Origin: Marchantia polymorpha subsp. ruderalis
Lineage: Eukaryota; Streptophyta; Marchantiopsida; Marchantiales; Marchantiaceae
Direction of reading: 5' to 3'
Assembly: GCA_037833965.1 (NCBI GenBank)
Contig: AP031357.1
Coordinates: 16,388,001-16,452,000 of the forward strand
DNA: 64,000 nt
Positions 22,188-34,600 of the stretch are shown piece by piece. The position numbers and the translations under genes were made by a program. Below the pieces are notes generated by a model, which had not been told where the DNA came from, searched no databases, and saw only the letters and a list, made by a program, of their open reading frames with translations. Position 1 is the stretch's first letter. Each line of letters opens with the position of its first letter.

Positions 22188-23880
22188 GGAACAATCAAAT
22201 CTTGTTATGATTCTCTCATACAAAAATCTACCAACCTCCTTCTCATTAGTAGATTTAAGTGATCTTGCCTCTATCCACTTGGTAAGATAATGTGTAGCTA
22301 TCACAATGAACTTATTTCCCCGAGATGTAAAATTTAAAGGATCAACAAAATCTATCCCCCCTTTTTCAAAAGGACCTAACATTGAAACTGGAATCAAAGG
22401 AGTGGTTTTCATGAACTTTTTAGCAAAAGCTTGACACACATCACAACTTTTGCAAAATTTCACACAATCTTTGAAAATACCCTTCCAATGATAAGCAACA
22501 TCAAGGATCTTGATAGTAATTAACTTCCCCGCAAAATGTCCTCCACACACTACAGCTTCGTGAGATTCCTTCATGAGTTGCAATGCATCTCTTCTTTCAA
22601 CTGCTCTTCGTAGAAGACCGTCAGCTCCTTGATGAAATAGCACTTTCTCCATGATCATATAGGATTGACATTTCTTTACAAATGCATTTCTTTCTCTCGA
22701 ATGCATACCTTGAGTAAACTCTCATTTGAAGATGAATTCCCAAATCTCCTTGTACTCCTCTAGTATCGATGTCATCTTGTACATGAGCAACAAATCTTTG
22801 TCCGGAAAAAAGTGTTATCCACCGATTGATCTGCTCTCTCATCATAAGCTTTTAACATCAAATCCGCATTAGCATGCTTTTTTCTTGGTCAATCCTCAAT
22901 GATATAATCAAATTTTGCTAATAGTAGTTTTCATCTAGCTATCCTCTTCTCTCAGCATTAAGCTTGTTGAAAATATATTTCAAGGCCTTATGATCAATCA
23001 CTATAGTGAATTTTCCACCCAAAAGATAGTGTTGAACTTTTTCAATGAAAATACTATAGCTAAAATCTCTCTTTTGGTTATTGAATAATTCTTCTCAGCT
23101 TGTACCATCTGTCTATTAGCATAAACAATTGAATGATCATGCTTTTTATTTGCAAATCGAGCACGTTTCTTCACATGCGCAAAAATATGCACCTTTGACT
23201 TTGAACTTTCTCATTTCTCAAAAGTGCATTGATGAGGAAATACATTAGTGGATGCTACTTCCTTATCCTTGGCTTGTTGTGAGGCGGATGCATTGTTGTT
23301 GTGCCAAACTTCATCATGTTGTCAAGGGTTAGGACAATTTGGCTAAATTGAGGATCGCCACAAGTAAAAAAAAAACTACAAAGTTCCCTGAAGGTGAATT
23401 TACTCTTGGAGAATAATTTCAGCCTCCCCCTACATTGTGATTCCTCTTCTCCTACAATTGTACTATATTGATCTTGAGGTGCGCTAGAGTCTCCGTGATA
23501 AATTTCAATTCATTTTGCAAATCTACACTAGGATTCGCCATCGTGTATGAAAGAGCAGGATTTGGACCAATGGATCTTCCTACAATCGTCAGAGCTACTT
23601 TTGTAGCCACCAAGCTAGAATCATCATCTTCTAAACTTTCCTTTATTCTAATAGCAATTCGAAGGGCTTCCCATATCTCACCTTACTTTGAATCTCAGTT
23701 CTCAACCCTCCAACAAAGTTCTTTATAGTTCTCTTTAGTCTGTATGCCCATCATTGTACCATCAACTTTGTCTCCACCCTTTTGTCTCCAACTGTGGTTT
23801 ACAGTTTTTTTTTGAATTTTGGATAAAAGAATAAATTTGAAGTGTATTTGTTGTAGAACATGTACATTTATGTTCATAAT
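22188..23880 (-). mobile_element. A3, old A-family remnant
   Basis: Minus-strand coding fragments match A1. The integrase part (about 22188-22850) has VCGGHFAGKLITIKILD, CKSCDVCQAFAKK and FIVIATHYLTKWIEAR. Pieces of RT/RNase H (about 22860-23190) and a stretch of gag with the zinc-knuckle region (about 23200-23800) follow. The coding sequence is much more decayed than in A1 and internal parts are missing. No LTR is recognisable on the right. It is broken, with many breaks, and old. C3 lies against its integrase region. Confidence 0.7.
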
Positions 23881-23889
23881 GATTGAAAT

Positions 23890-24205
23890 TAAAATGTATA
23901 AAGAAAATTGGGTAATTAGTAGTTAAGGTTGGATGAAAAACAACTTTGGAGCCTTCAACCGAAGATCATCGGACTTCGGCGCATATATCTTTGGTGATGT
24001 AATAGACGGGTCTTTGGCGAAGACGACCTGTTACAATTTGAAATTGCCAAAGACCGGGAAGGAACTACTAGCATGCGGTTCTTCGAGGAGTGGCAAGTTG
24101 GTCGGTTCTTTGGTTTTGGATCAAAGTTCGTTCGAGATTTGGTTCTTCAGATTAGTCAATAGATTTGGTGACATGGATTTGAATTTGGATCTGTGGAGTT
24201 CGTGA
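23890..24205 (+). mobile_element. C-type LTR upstream fragment
   Basis: It contains 'gtctttggcgaagacgacct' and 'aaggaactactagcatgcgg', which match the minus strand of 11170-11290 (end of C2). More weakly it matches the C3 upstream region near 13980 and the C5 region near 26660. An open stretch (23933-24205) is probably chance. It is likely a decayed piece of a C-type U3. Confidence 0.4.
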
Positions 24206-26468
24206 TGAAAGGATTGGAAAAAATGAGGTGACAGGAGTAAGGATTCCACTGATTTTTTACACAATTAAGATTCCGTCAGCGAGGTCAGAAAGGAGACGGT
24301 TCTACGTTCTTGGGTCAAATTACAAGTCGCCCGTAAGTCGACATCCCTTGTCTCTCGTAGGAACGAGCTTGATTTCTGTCCATCGTGATGAAGTGATGTT
24401 TCTCGCATAGTTAACCTCAAGCCTTTACGGAAAGATTCAGGCTCAGTTTCTCGTTCATACCGACAGGTAGGCTCCATAAATCCGTTGCAATTTCCGAGAT
24501 CCACTAGAATGGTTCCAGGTTTAGGATGAAAGAAACGCTCATGTTAGTGGTGAATAGCAGCTAACAGTCGTCTATTACTTAGTTTGAAAAGTTAAATCAC
24601 AAATGCAGAGTAAGATTCTTATTTTATTGAAGATCAGAAGGGAACCATAAGTCCAAAACTAGAAGGATTGAACTAGTTTTTCTGAAAAGCAATGTCTTGA
24701 AGAATATATTTTGCGTTTCAAAGTGGTGATTTCAGAGCGGTGATTTCAAGAAGCAAGTAATATTCATACGGGGGTTTGTGTTGGTGTGTTTGAGCGTAGT
24801 GATGGCAACAGCGAGACAAGCGGAACTGTACCTGGGTATTTTCTACACTAGTTTGTAGGAGGTTTGTGTAAGAAGGGCAGTACATCAATGGTGGCATCCC
24901 GTTGGAGTATTCAGAAAGCCACATACCTCCAAGTGCTTATATTACAAGCTGTGATTAAACCATCCTTCATAGTCGAATTTGGAAGGGATGTCTAGCTGGT
25001 TATAGCGAGAATTGAAAGGGCATAGGTGAAAATTTAAAGTAAAGGAACTCGGAGTTGTCTGACATTTTAGAAGTGACAATTGCCAAGGTTATAGAGCTTT
25101 TAAAGTTTGAGAAGCTCGTTAAAGCCTTGAGAAATGTTCTAAGACTGCTCAAACCGAATTGAGCTATTATGTTGATTACAGTATTGATGTTTGTAGTCCG
25201 TTGAAGTATAACACAGCAGACTACAGCATCTAGACTCCAATGAATTTGGAATTATACAATTTGGTCCAAGAAAGATGGCTTGTGGTGAGATGATAGGTTC
25301 TGTTAGTAATAGAAGTTTACAAACAGAAACAAAAAGTAGTGAACACAAAATACAACGGAGTTTCTTAGACACTGTCACAGGATCATGCGTGAGGGAGCTG
25401 AGGGAGCCAAGGGCTAAGGCTTTGGAAGAAGGAAGAGTTGTCTGAGCACAGTATCGAGGCAAATAGCAGCACGGTCAAGCTCACCAGCCTCGGAGCAGCT
25501 TGGGCTCTCTCTGCCTTCTTAGACCTCTCCATCCGTGCCATTGAGCAATTGCACTAATCTACATGCTCTGTTCTCTCTCCTCCCACTTCCGTCTGCTTCC
25601 TCTCTCTCCGCCTTCTCCCTCTACCAGCGCTATGCTGATCGATCGGAAGAAGGAGTATATGCTTGCTTAAACTGAGAGGTAAAAATAAAATGTTTGGTTA
25701 TTTACAGCAAGGATTGTCGAGAGCTGGAAGTTACAGCTTCGGGGCTCGGGCATAAAGTAACCTCAAGACTATTGGCCGAGCCAATTCAGTTTGATTTCAT
25801 TGGAAAACGGACAAAATGATTTCATCCTCAAGGACTTTTGACTCTATCTACTTGCCTGCCGGGGGCTACCTCACTACCTCTTTGTGAGACGTGTGACGTA
25901 GTTTCCTCCTCTACGTAAGTAACATGAGTGTTATAATTCTTCAAGTTTGAAGGAATCTATTCAAATAGAATTGATTTCGGAAATTAAGGTTCCATACGTG
26001 GATCATACTTCATCCTTATAGGCAGTCTTCCTCTTCACCGGTGTTTTCTACGTTGGTCAGTGCTAACCGTAGGCTTGACAGTTCACCAGAGATTGAATTT
26101 CGAGGCTGAACATGGCCTTGTACTTGAGTAAGTACTGTTCCTGCAATGCAAGTGAAACCATGTGAATTTAAGTGTGGGTTTCTGCTTTAGTATTGATTTG
26201 GGCTCCTGCACGTAGTAACAGGCTATGGGGGAAGTCCAGATGAAATAGTAAGAAGTTATCTTGATCAAGTATTTTAAAATCTCTTGAGGTCATTACCTGC
26301 CACAACCAGCGAGCAAGGCAAATGTAGGGTTTTTTTTGCAGTCTTTCGCTAAATGTTTGGACTAAAACCAAAAATCTTCGTGGAAACTTTTGATGAGTTC
26401 TCTACCTAGTTTTTGGAGAACTATTTCAGAGAAATTGTTTCAGGCTATGCATAGTGCTTGGAAACCTT
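24206..26468. other. Unassigned stretch without recognisable genes
   Basis: About 2.2 kb of mixed composition with only short chance open frames. I see no zinc knuckle, RT, integrase or LTR-gene similarity and no repeat of sequences elsewhere in the window. It is the only sizeable stretch that could be host intergenic DNA or an element family not otherwise present here. A pyrimidine-rich segment (about 25500-25640, many CTCTCT/CTTC runs) stands out slightly. Confidence 0.4.
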
Positions 26469-26611
26469 GTGAGGCCTACTTTTTTCGTTTTTCTTTAAAA
26501 ATATACAAAACATAAACATATTTGTGTAGGAGATAGTAAAAGATTAGACTTTGACGGCGTTATGGTAGAAATAAGGGAATTCGTCTACGGCCGAAGATCT
26601 TTGGGTCTTTG

Positions 26612-26656
26612 ACGCAGATCTTGCACTCTTCTTTTTGGAGAGTGCAAGATCTGCGT
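26612..26656. repeat. 18-bp perfect hairpin in C5 upstream region
   Basis: ACGCAGATCTTGCACTCT (26612-26629), a 9-base loop and its exact complement (26639-26656). The C2 and C4 copies have a related but less perfect pair at the same place in the LTR. Confidence 0.85.
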
Positions 26657-26884
26657 TTTCGGCGAAGACATCGGGGTCAATTCAAAATCGTGCAACGGGC
26701 TGAGTAACGTTCGCACGCGCCGGAAACGCTTCGGAAGGATCAAGAAGGCGAGGTATGGGCTTCATGGGAAAAGGCACTACGAGAGGTCGACACGCCGACA
26801 TTGCGATATCGAGCAGGAACGAGCGGGAGTGCGAGAGAGTGAAATCGACCAATCTTGCTGTCAGGATATACGTGAATCGAAGAT

Positions 26885-28094
26885 ATGGCGCCAACCAAGA
26901 AGAGCGAGAAGGTGCGGAAGTTAGTTCCCTTGAAGGTACCTTACGAGGACTTGCGACTCTACCGACGCGAGCTAAGTGAGTTGCGACTCGAATTTCTTCT
27001 ATGGAATTGGAATTGCATCTCAACCAGTACATGCAAGGAGATCATGGACAAGAATCAGACGGAAGGCGAAGATCTCCGAGGCAACCCCTTGTTGTGGACT
27101 GTCGAGCACTGGACGCAGGTACTGGAACAGAGCGCAGGCCGCGAGGGAGATCTTATGTTTGAGAAGAGCAGTGTGGCATTGACCGGCGTTGAAGAATTCT
27201 CTTACGGGCCCCTCTTCAGTTCCAGGAGGCAAGGAACTACTGGATGGAAGACAATGGACTATCTTGATCCGAAGAGGCGGGCGATTGACCTAGGAGTTAT
27301 GCACATTTTACGTCCGGCACGCACGACTTACGTGACGGCATGGCAAGTAGGATTCTTCGAGCGAATTTTGAGTGGACGAAGAGTACACTGGGCAAAGATC
27401 TTCCATGAACTTGTCTGGATGAATGCGAGCGCTCGGTGGGCGGGACCTTTGGCGAACCACCTCACTCCCTTCCTTGTGCATTTTTATCGAGGCATGGGTT
27501 TGCTCACGAAGGAAGAATTGAGGAGGTTCTCGAGAGAGAGAGAGCTTCTAACGGCAGAGTCCAGCGAAGGGACCGAAGACGATACTCATCAATCTTCAAT
27601 TCCGCCCCAAACGACGGCCCGAGGACCAGTGCAAGTGGACGTGATGCGAAGGCAGGAAAAGCCGGAAAGACGAATGGCGAAGCGAAGGAAGGTCGTGAGC
27701 GATGACGAGGGCAACTTGGCGTTAGAGGTACGAAGAGCAGGAACAGAGATCGGGGTGAACCGACAGACAAGAACCCGAGTGAGGCCAAAGCAGAGAGCGA
27801 ATAGAGCGTTAGTGATGGCCGAAGCATCGGACAACAGCGTGGAGAAAACGGTGGCACCGATCATGCATGAGGCAACTGCTGCAGAAGGAGGTTGGAGGCA
27901 GCCTATGGAAGAAGAAAGGTCTTCGGTGGTGTTAATCGAAGTCCCAGCAGGTATGCCGGGAGAACCTTTGAAGGAGGGAGTAGAGATCATAAATCCGAAT
28001 TCCCTGTCTTTGGAGCAGACACGGTGTGCGCGGGGTGAAGAGACGCCACGACTGGAGAGGAACGAGGAATTGGTGAAGGAGCCCACTCTAAGAA
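26885..28094 (+). pseudogene. LTR-borne gene of C5, N-terminal half
   Basis: About 400 open codons are nearly the same as C4: MAPTKKSEKVRKLVPLKVPY, LEFLLWNWNCISTSTCKEIM, TTYVTAWQVGFFERILSG, HLTPFLVHFYRGMGLLTKEE, the basic ERRMAKRRKVVSDDEG, and VRPKQRANRALVMAEASDN. The gene ends at the junction with B2, so the coiled-coil half is missing. The clean reading frame suggests a fairly recent copy. The function is unknown. Confidence 0.65.
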
Positions 28095-29590
28095 AGGAGA
28101 CACTGCGGTGAGAAGTGCCCAACTTCCCCGCAATTATAACAAGCTCGCGGTGGCGGTGGGTCAAACGTCCCTGGAGGTGCTCTCCGCCTCACGGGTACTG
28201 TAGTGGCCCGATCCACCGGAATATATCGTGGGACTTGCATTGCTGAAACTGCAGGAGGGGTAGGAACCGACTGGACGGCGTAGGCTGTCTCTTCGCTAGC
28301 CTCTCCATAGTACTGAGGGTGCTCTCCATAGTACGGTTGTGCCCACTCTACTGCGTTGACTGGATATGACGGACGGGTGGTAAGGCACTCGGTGTTTGCA
28401 TGTCCCACCGCCCCGCACGTAGTACACCATAAGTTCGCTCGCACTCTCCCGGGTGATTTTCGGCGATCATGCCCGCCTACCACTTGAACCTTGAGATCGG
28501 CGAAGTCCTTCACAAGGGTCTCCATCTTCGAGGCTATGTCTCCCGGCGCTCTGTCCGTAGTCACTCGTCGGGTGCCCTTTTTCTTCGCTGACCCATGCTT
28601 CTTCCTCTTCTTCTCCTCCTCCGACGATGAGGTTTCCTCTTCTTCGGATGAGGAACGGTTCTCGTCCGAAGACGATTCCTCCGATGACGGAGTTGTACCT
28701 CTACGTCGTCTTCGCCCTCCCTTCGGTTTTCGCTCCTTCGACTCCCGTCTCTCTCTCCCTCTTCGGTTGAGAGTGGAAGTTTCGAAGGCTTCTGCCGATG
28801 CAATCACATCCTCAATAGTGTCGCACTTGCTGCGTCGGCAAAAAGTCTCCATCTCCCGAGTTAAACCGGTCACGTACCAATCCACAGCTTGTTGTACCGA
28901 GAAAGGGGACCCTGGTCCTGTTTTCGGTATTCTGTCAAGGAGGTCCAGAAATCTCTCAGTGTAGTCACGCAGACTCTCCTTCTTCTCTCGCTGCAAATTA
29001 CGTAACTTTGTCAAAACCCGGCTGTCGTAGCCGAGCTCGCGGAAGCGGCGGAGGAACTTCTCCTTCAGCTGGGCCCATGTTGTCAACCCAGTCGGATCGA
29101 TGCTCTCGTGATTGTACCAACTCCTCGCTTTCTTCCGCAGAAGGCTTGGAAAGATCCTTAGTCGGTCGTCGTCTGCGATCTCGCGATTGGCAATAGACAC
29201 CGATTCGAACAACTTGATGTATGAATCTGCATCGTCGTCATCCCCACTCCCTTTGTACTTCGGGTAGGAATGTTTAGTAATCGGCTGAGGTAGCCGCACA
29301 TTGGCTTGTCCGTCCGCCATCGGTGTGTCTGTCGACGGTTCTCGGGCGGTCGGTTCTACTTCACGAGGCGGGTCCGTGCAAGGAATATCTAGTAGAACTG
29401 TAAGCACCAAGTTTGGTTCCGAGTCGCCGGGGGTAGGTTCCCCAAGGATGTCGGCCGAACTAGGCTTAGGTACTCTTTTTGGTGTTTTCTTGTTTTGACG
29501 CCGTGTCTCTTCCACGGCCTTCTCTGAATCTCGTCGGAACTTGCGGACAGCTCTAGCACTTAGGTTGCTCCCGCTAGCCCCAGTCGACAT
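28095..29590 (-). pseudogene. gag: gag part of B2
   Basis: About 500 open codons are almost identical to the first half of B1 gag. They comprise the capsid-type region (KHSYPKYKGSGDDDDADSYI, KARSWYNHESIDPTGLTTWA), an Arg/Ser/Glu-rich stretch and two zinc knuckles (CTTCGAVGHANTEC and CYNCGEVGHFSPQC). The frame stops at the join with C5. It has one fewer unit of the tandem YYGEHPQ repeat than B1. It is truncated as part of B2. Confidence 0.8.
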
Positions 29591-29635
29591 TCACCGAGCA
29601 TGGCTGCTCGTAAAAACCCCGGTGTTGACGCAACT

Positions 29636-29654
29636 GTCCCCGGCAGCGGCGCCA
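29636..29654 (-). other. Primer-binding site of B2, tRNA-Asp type
   Basis: The minus strand reads TGGCGCCGCTGCCGGGGAC, matching the complement of the plant tRNA-Asp 3' end except for a single base in the first 17. It is identical to B1's site at 45083 and lies 22 bases from the LTR end. Confidence 0.75.
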
Positions 29655-29676
29655 AAAAGAAGTTGTCGGCTTCTTA

Positions 29677-30750
29677 TGTAATAACCCACTAAAGGCTAAA
29701 ACTGCAATATAGTGGTAGAAAGGTCGAACCCACAGGGACAGAGGAACACACAGGGTACAAAGTGTCACGTTTAACAAACTATTGATGAGTTTGAATTCTC
29801 AGGCGACTGTCACTCCCAGAAATACTGCAAGTGTCCACTCGGAGCGCACTCGGAGGTCGCACAGTGCAGCGTAACACACACACACACACACCTGAAACTA
29901 CAGAAACACAACCCAGAGATCCGTTAGGACCTCTACTTCAAGATTTCAGGGGGAAAGTCTCTCACGAGCACACTCGGCAAAGCTGCGGGCAGTGACTTCC
30001 AACTCCGGCTTTTACAACGCTTCCACTAGCTTGCTGCTAGCGTAGGAAACCCGGTTTGGACTGCCTACTTCGGATCGAAGTCACTCATACGCGGTGAACA
30101 ACACTCTCAACTCACAAAACGCGCAGAGAACGCAGGTCCGCACTGAAGGACTCACTGTGAAACATTCCAGTAACACAACAACAGTCTATTGAAGAGTTTG
30201 AATTCTCAGGCACTTGTCATTCCCAGAAATACTACAGGGGTTACCCTCAAGGCACCTGCTGCAGCGTAACCTGAATTTACAACCAAGGCTTACACGAAGT
30301 AGCAAAACTTCACTTTGGCATTCAGGGGAAAAATCCCAAGGAGTACAATCAGAAAGAAACACTCGAAGGTGTAGGGGCGAAACTGTTCAAGTATCTAACT
30401 AGTCACTGGCTCTGAGCATCGGCAGTCACACGCAGGTGCAGATCCGAACTACTCAAGTCTCTAACCAATGTACTAGCTCTGAACATTCGGCCGAAGGCCT
30501 TCAGCTACAAAATGCGGAACGCTAAGTTGTAACTCCTCGTGCGTGGTGACAGAACTCAAGGACACAAACACGCAAAGGAAATGGGTTCCTGATCTGCACT
30601 TCTGATGGGAAAGAACCCCAGGCAAAACGCCCGGAACTATTTTATACCTTCTAAGTCCTACCTAGCACTACACTGCACTACGCTACACGCCTGCACGGAA
30701 CCACGCTACACTACACTCCGCGGAACCTGTACTACGTCTCCTGCGCGGCC
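29677..30750 (-). mobile_element. B2 LTR, 3' section
   Basis: This part of the B2 LTR runs from the A1 insertion point to the LTR end. It holds the last codons of the LTR gene, the TATA box with hairpin (about 30618-30654, minus strand), the two copies of the U5-like block and the GT run. The target duplication GGCC of A1 is at 30747-30750. Confidence 0.85.
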
Positions 30751-31611
30751 TGCAACCTCCGGGCTGACTCTCACTCAGGTCTACCTCTGATGGCTTTGTG
30801 GTAGCGCATCATGGTTCTAGAAGACTAGGATTCATACTCTCACTCATGTCACAAACACCTTCTCTCACAAACTCTCATGTATCACTCCAACTCACACACA
30901 CAAACTCTCCTCACATCACCCTCTTCACATAAACGCAAACACACGTCGATACTCCAAGATACTCGAAAACTTCACTCCTTCATTATTGAAACAAGTCCTC
31001 ACACATGACTCTCCAAACTTGCTTGAGAGGTGCTACTCTACCTCTCTATTTATACTACTTGAGAAGTTACCATAGTAACATGTGGTAATTTCTCCTAACT
31101 TACTTTTACCTAGGTAAGTTTGACTAACCTTCTCTACGTGGCAACATGCCATTGGCCTACCTAAACCTTCTAGAAGCTTCCGGAATCCAAGGTTGAGGTG
31201 GCGACATGCCATTGGAAGCTTTTAAACTTCTACAAGCTTCCTAGCCACTAAGTCAACATTAGACTTAGTCTAGCCAATCATCTTTCATACATTTAGTCAA
31301 ACCAATCAAATCCAAGCTTCTAGTCAAATATCTAATCCCTTGGAATCTAGAACTTTTGTATAAGACAAAATAGAAGTGCTCACTCCTTGTAAAAGACAAA
31401 ATAGAAGTGCTCACTCCATTCTTCTAGAACTCCGCTAATTACTCCGCCAACTATAGACATTGTAGCTAAACTTAGTCATGACTAGATAAACTTAGTTATA
31501 ACTAACTAGTTTAGTCATAACTAGCTAGTCTTAGCTATGCCTTGGCTAATCATCCTTATTCCCTTGACCACTTCTAAGACTTAGTACATATGTGCAACAA
31601 CCGGTCTTACA
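30751..31611 (-). repeat. A1 LTR (3' LTR)
   Basis: 861 bp, TGTAAGACCGG...GGAGGTTGCA on the minus strand. It contains a TATAAATA box, a duplicated segment with 'gacaaaatagaagtgctcac', and several short palindromes of the TAGTCATGACTA type. Confidence 0.92.
31047..31054 (-). promoter_or_regulatory. TATA box in A1 3' LTR
   Basis: TATAAATA on the minus strand, followed by GAGAGG. The matching box in the 5' LTR is at 38040-38047 and would drive the element's transcript. Confidence 0.6.
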
Positions 31612-31625
31612 TTTACCCCCGGACC
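31612..31625 (-). other. Polypurine tract of A1
   Basis: On the minus strand GGTCCGGGGGTAAA lies directly before the 3' LTR. This is the expected place for second-strand priming, though the tract is short and not purely purine. Confidence 0.5.
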
Positions 31626-31634
31626 AAGATTTCA

Positions 31635-34600
31635 CTACGCCCTCGGAGTGAAAGAATCTGATCTTCGATGGAATAACTTCAACTTGTCGTGGTTGACTCG
31701 ATCGAAGTGACGTCCTCCTAACTCCTTGATGTCATAAGTGAAATTTCCCCACACCTTCTCAACTATGAAAGGTCCAAAATACTTAGGAAGAAACTTTTTC
31801 CTAGCTCTCTTGTATCTAATTGCATCAAAGAGCATCACCCAATCACCTTCCTTGAACGGCTTCAAGTTCTGGTTTCCACTTCGTTTGTCGTGATACTTCT
31901 TCTGCAACTGTTGAGCCCGCTCCACTCGTACCATGGCTAATGCTCGAGCTTCCTCCAACTCCATCAATTGTTGTTGGCGAGACTTGATGGCTTCTGCTCC
32001 ATTTGATTTCTTCAACCTTTGCTGGATTGTTGTGAATGTTGTCAAGTCAAACTGTATGGGAAGTTTTGACTCAACTCCATACACCATCCGAAAAGGTGAG
32101 TATCCGGTAGATGTCTTCCATGTTGTGCGATACTCCCATAAGATAGCATGGAGCCTCTTGTCCCAATTGTGTTTACTCCCGTCCATGTCTGCATCCTTGG
32201 CCAACATCATACACAAAGTGTAGTTGGTCCGCTCCGCCAACCCGTTAGCGTTAGGTTTGTAGGAAGTGGTTACTCGAGCCTTGATGGAAAAGTGCTCCAA
32301 CATGGCTTGAATCATACTTCCCACAAATTCTCCTCCTCTATCTGATACTAACTCCAATGGACAACCAAATCGAGTAATGATTCTCTCATATAAAAATCTA
32401 CCAACCTCCTTCTCATTAGTAGATTTAAGTGGTCTTGCCTCTACCCACTTCGTAAGATAATCTGTAGCTATCACAATGAACTTATTCCCTCGAGGAGTAA
32501 GATTCAAAGGACCTACAAAATCTATTCCCCACTTTTCAAAAGGACCTAACACTGGTACAGAAATCATAGGAGGGGTTTTCATGGACTTTTTAGCAAAAGC
32601 TTGACACACATCACAACTTTTGCAATATTCCACACAATCCTTAAAAATACCCTTCCAATGATAACCAGCATCAAGAATTTTGAAGGCAGTTACCTTCCCC
32701 GCAAAATGTCCTCCACATACTGCACCATCATGAAACTCCTTCATGAGTTGTAGTGCCTCTCCTCTCCCAACCGCCCTTCGTAGAAGTCCGTCAGCTCCTT
32801 GATGAAAAAGTACCTTCTCCATGATCATATAAGGTTGACATCTCTTCACTAATGCATTTTTCTCCCTTTGATGCATTCCTTGAGGAAACTCTCCTCTAGA
32901 GATGAAATCCCAAATTTCCTTGTACTCCTCCGGTACTGTTGTCACCGTGTCCATGACTAGCAAGTCCTCATCCGGAAAGGTGTCATCTACTGACTGATCT
33001 CCTCCATCATCATATGCTCTCGACATCAAATCCGCATTAGCATGCTTCTTTCCAGGTCTATCCTCAATGGTATAATCAAACTCTGCTAGTAGTAGCTTCC
33101 ATCTAGCTATCCTCCCTTCAGCATTAGGCTTGTTGAAAATGTATTTCAAAGCCTTATGATCAGTCACTATAGTGAATCTCCCACCCAACAAATAATGTCG
33201 AAACTTCTTAAGTGAGAAGATTACAGCTAAGGCCTCTCTCTCTGTCACTGAGTAATTCTTCTCCGCTTGAACCATTTGTCTACTAGCATAGGCAATTGGA
33301 TGATCATGCTTTTCATCATCTAATTGACTCAAGGTGCATCCTACAGCAATATTTGATGCATCTGTGTAGAGAATGAAAGGTTTACCCCAATCCGGTTTCG
33401 CCAAAATTGGAGCCGTCACCAACGCCTTCTTGAGAACTTCGAACGCCTTCTTTGCAGCTTCATCCTTGAAAATGAGTTCGTACTCCACTCCCTTCTTCAT
33501 GTAATTCGTCAAGGCATGAGCTTTGTTGGAGAAGGACAAGATGAACCGTCGATAGTACCCCACCATACCAAGGAATTGCCTCAACTTGGTTAAAGTCGCC
33601 GGAAAAGGTAACTCCATGATCCGTGTCACCTTCTCTGGGTCCACCGCTATACCATTCTTGGAGATGATATGCCCCAACAATAGGCCTTCCTCACATCCAA
33701 AAATGCATTTTTCTGGATTGAGTGAAGCCTTAGCTTCCTCCAGCCGTTGAAGTATTTTGATCAAATGATCAAAATGATCCGCTTTCCTCCCGTAAACACA
33801 AAAATCATCTATGAAATCCCTTACAAACTTTCCAATGAAAGGTTCAAACACTCTATTCATGAACCTTTGAAAAGTGGCAGGAGCATTACATAGACCAAAC
33901 GGCATCACTCTAAAAGCGAAGGTTCCCCATGGAGTGGTAAAAGTTGTTTTGAGTTGGTCTTCTAAGGCAATTTGGATTTGGTTATAGCCACTATAACCAT
34001 CTCCAAAACTATACCACTCATGACCAGCAACCTCCTCTAGAATCTCATCTATGAAAGGCAAGGGATAGTAGTCTTTCTTTGTGACAGCATTCAACTTTTT
34101 GTAATCTACGCACACTCGTAGCTTACCATTCTTCTTCTTCACTATCACAATTGGAGACACCCATTCAGAATTTTCTACCTCGTAGATGAAGCCAGCCTCC
34201 TTGAGCTTGTCGATCTCCTCCTTCACCACAAGAGCCGTAGGTGGATTTATTCGGCGTTGCTTTTGCCGAATAGGACGAGCTTTCTCCTCCAACTCGATGC
34301 GATGAGTCTCCAACGTCACATGCTTAAGATCCTTGTAACTAAAGGCAAAAACATGAATATATTTGCGAAATATATCCAGAAACTTTGCCTTTTCCTCCTT
34401 GGTAACCTTGGGACCAAACCTGAGAGTGGACAGTCGTCGACACACCTCCTCTTCGCTCATCTCCACTTTGTCAGGATCTTTCTTCACTCCAGGCCTAGGC
34501 AACAACTCCATGGCAGCAATGACTTGTACTTGAACATTATCATCAGAAGAGTACTCTGATGATGTTTCTTGATCAGAAGTTGAGATGTCTGTGTCAACTT

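Larger units (their letters stand above)
26469..28094 (+). mobile_element. C5, C-family LTR 5' part
   Basis: It starts with TGTGAGGCCTAC at 26469, the exact C LTR terminus, then an upstream region with a strong hairpin, then the LTR gene from ATG 26885. The C sequence stops at about 28094, where the gag gene of B2 (opposite strand) begins. The rest of the LTR is absent. The join has no target duplication, so a deletion or rearrangement rather than a simple insertion is likely. Confidence 0.75.

Noticed and set aside
23933-24205. A 90-codon open frame as a gene
   Set aside because: It overlaps a fragment of C-type LTR upstream sequence and resembles no protein. It is probably chance.
24206-26468. 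Host protein-coding gene in the unassigned island
   Set aside because: Only short open frames without recognisable motifs. No exon structure could be supported by eye.
29636-29654. A tRNA-Asp gene
   Set aside because: Only the 3'-end complement is present and it lies just inside an LTR, so it is a primer-binding site. No cloverleaf can be formed.
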